A DNA stretch of 5,888 nt from Candidatus Woesearchaeota archaeon (GTDB lineage Archaea; Nanoarchaeota; Nanoarchaeia; Woesearchaeales; GW2011-AR4): positions 1 to 5,888 of the forward strand of contig JAHFQL010000077.1 of NCBI GenBank assembly GCA_023259315.1, in the 5' to 3' direction. Under the pieces are notes generated by a model. It was not told where the DNA came from, did no database searches, and worked only from the letters and a program-made list of their open reading frames with translations. This document shows positions 5,867-5,888 of the stretch, one piece after another. Position 1 is the stretch's first letter. Every line of letters begins with the position of its first letter. The translations under genes were made by a program, and so were the position numbers.

Positions 5867-5888
5867 TCTGGTCGGAGGCGTAATGGGG

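Larger units (their letters stand above)
5735..5880 (+). tRNA. tRNA-Asn (anticodon GUU) interrupted by three introns
   Basis: The 146-nt gene gives a 73-nt mature tRNA once three introns are removed. Acceptor stem GCCTCCG (5735-5741) pairs perfectly with CGGAGGC (5873-5879). T8 and A9 follow. The D-stem is GCTT (5744-5747) with AAGC (5789-5792), and the joined D-loop is AGCAGGTA with A14, G15, G18, G19 and A21. The anticodon stem CGTGA (5794-5798) pairs with TCACG (5818-5822), and the joined loop CTGTTAA has T33, GTT at 5801-5803 and A37. The variable loop GGATC supplies C48 for the G15-C48 pair. The T-stem ACCAG (5828-5832) pairs with CTGGT (5868-5872), with joined loop TTCGAGT. G73 is at 5880, the discriminator expected for Asn; CCA is not encoded. 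Unspliced, none of the three loops has a normal size, so splicing by the archaeal tRNA endonuclease is required. Every arm being canonical argues strongly that the gene is functional. Confidence 0.92.

Noticed and set aside
1..5888. CRISPR array, rRNA gene or defence system
   Set aside because: No regularly spaced identical repeats, no rRNA-like sequence and no nuclease or defence-type domain could be recognised in any reading frame.

Overview
This window looks like AT-rich archaeal DNA, most likely from a small-genome (DPANN-type) archaeon, although the lineage cannot be fixed from the sequence alone. Four things point to archaea: a GspE/FlaI-type ATPase paired with a large FlaJ/TadC-type membrane protein carrying two T2SSF-like halves; a 46-residue ribbon-helix-helix protein; TATA-box-like promoters; and a tRNA gene interrupted by introns with bulge-helix-bulge (BHB) splice sites.

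Layout. 1-112 holds nothing recognisable. 113-394 (+) is a broken piece of an IS110-family transposase that keeps the E and D-D part of the DEDD core. 395-560 is an AT-rich gap with T-tracts that may end the minus-strand operon. 561-5259 is a minus-strand cluster read from right to left: a small RHH regulator (5119-5259, 46 aa), a secretion/pilus ATPase (2792-5095, 767 aa) and its polytopic platform protein (561-2747, 728 aa). About 5269-5340 is an almost pure A/T promoter tract with internal repeats, lying upstream of the RHH gene. About 5335-5700 (+) is the C-terminal remnant of a DDE transposase with no N-terminal half. 5735-5880 (+) is a tRNA-Asn(GUU) gene with its own TATA box.

How the genes work together. 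The ATPase and the double T2SSF-type protein are the two core parts of an archaeal type IV filament or secretion machine: the ATPase would drive assembly from the cytoplasm through the membrane platform. No pilin, prepilin peptidase or archaellum-specific gene is visible, so the filament type is unknown. The RHH protein lies 23 nt upstream of the ATPase on the same strand and probably regulates the operon, itself included. Transposase remnants on both sides suggest the cluster sits in a rearranged segment.

The most notable item is the tRNA. Read without splicing it is not a standard tRNA. Removing three introns of 33, 12 and 28 nt (D-loop 20/21, anticodon loop 37/38, T-loop 59/60) gives a textbook 73-nt tRNA-Asn with every stem paired and all the usual invariant bases. 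Each intron fits a BHB architecture. The first intron also carries a T7 run that could act as an archaeal termination signal inside the gene.
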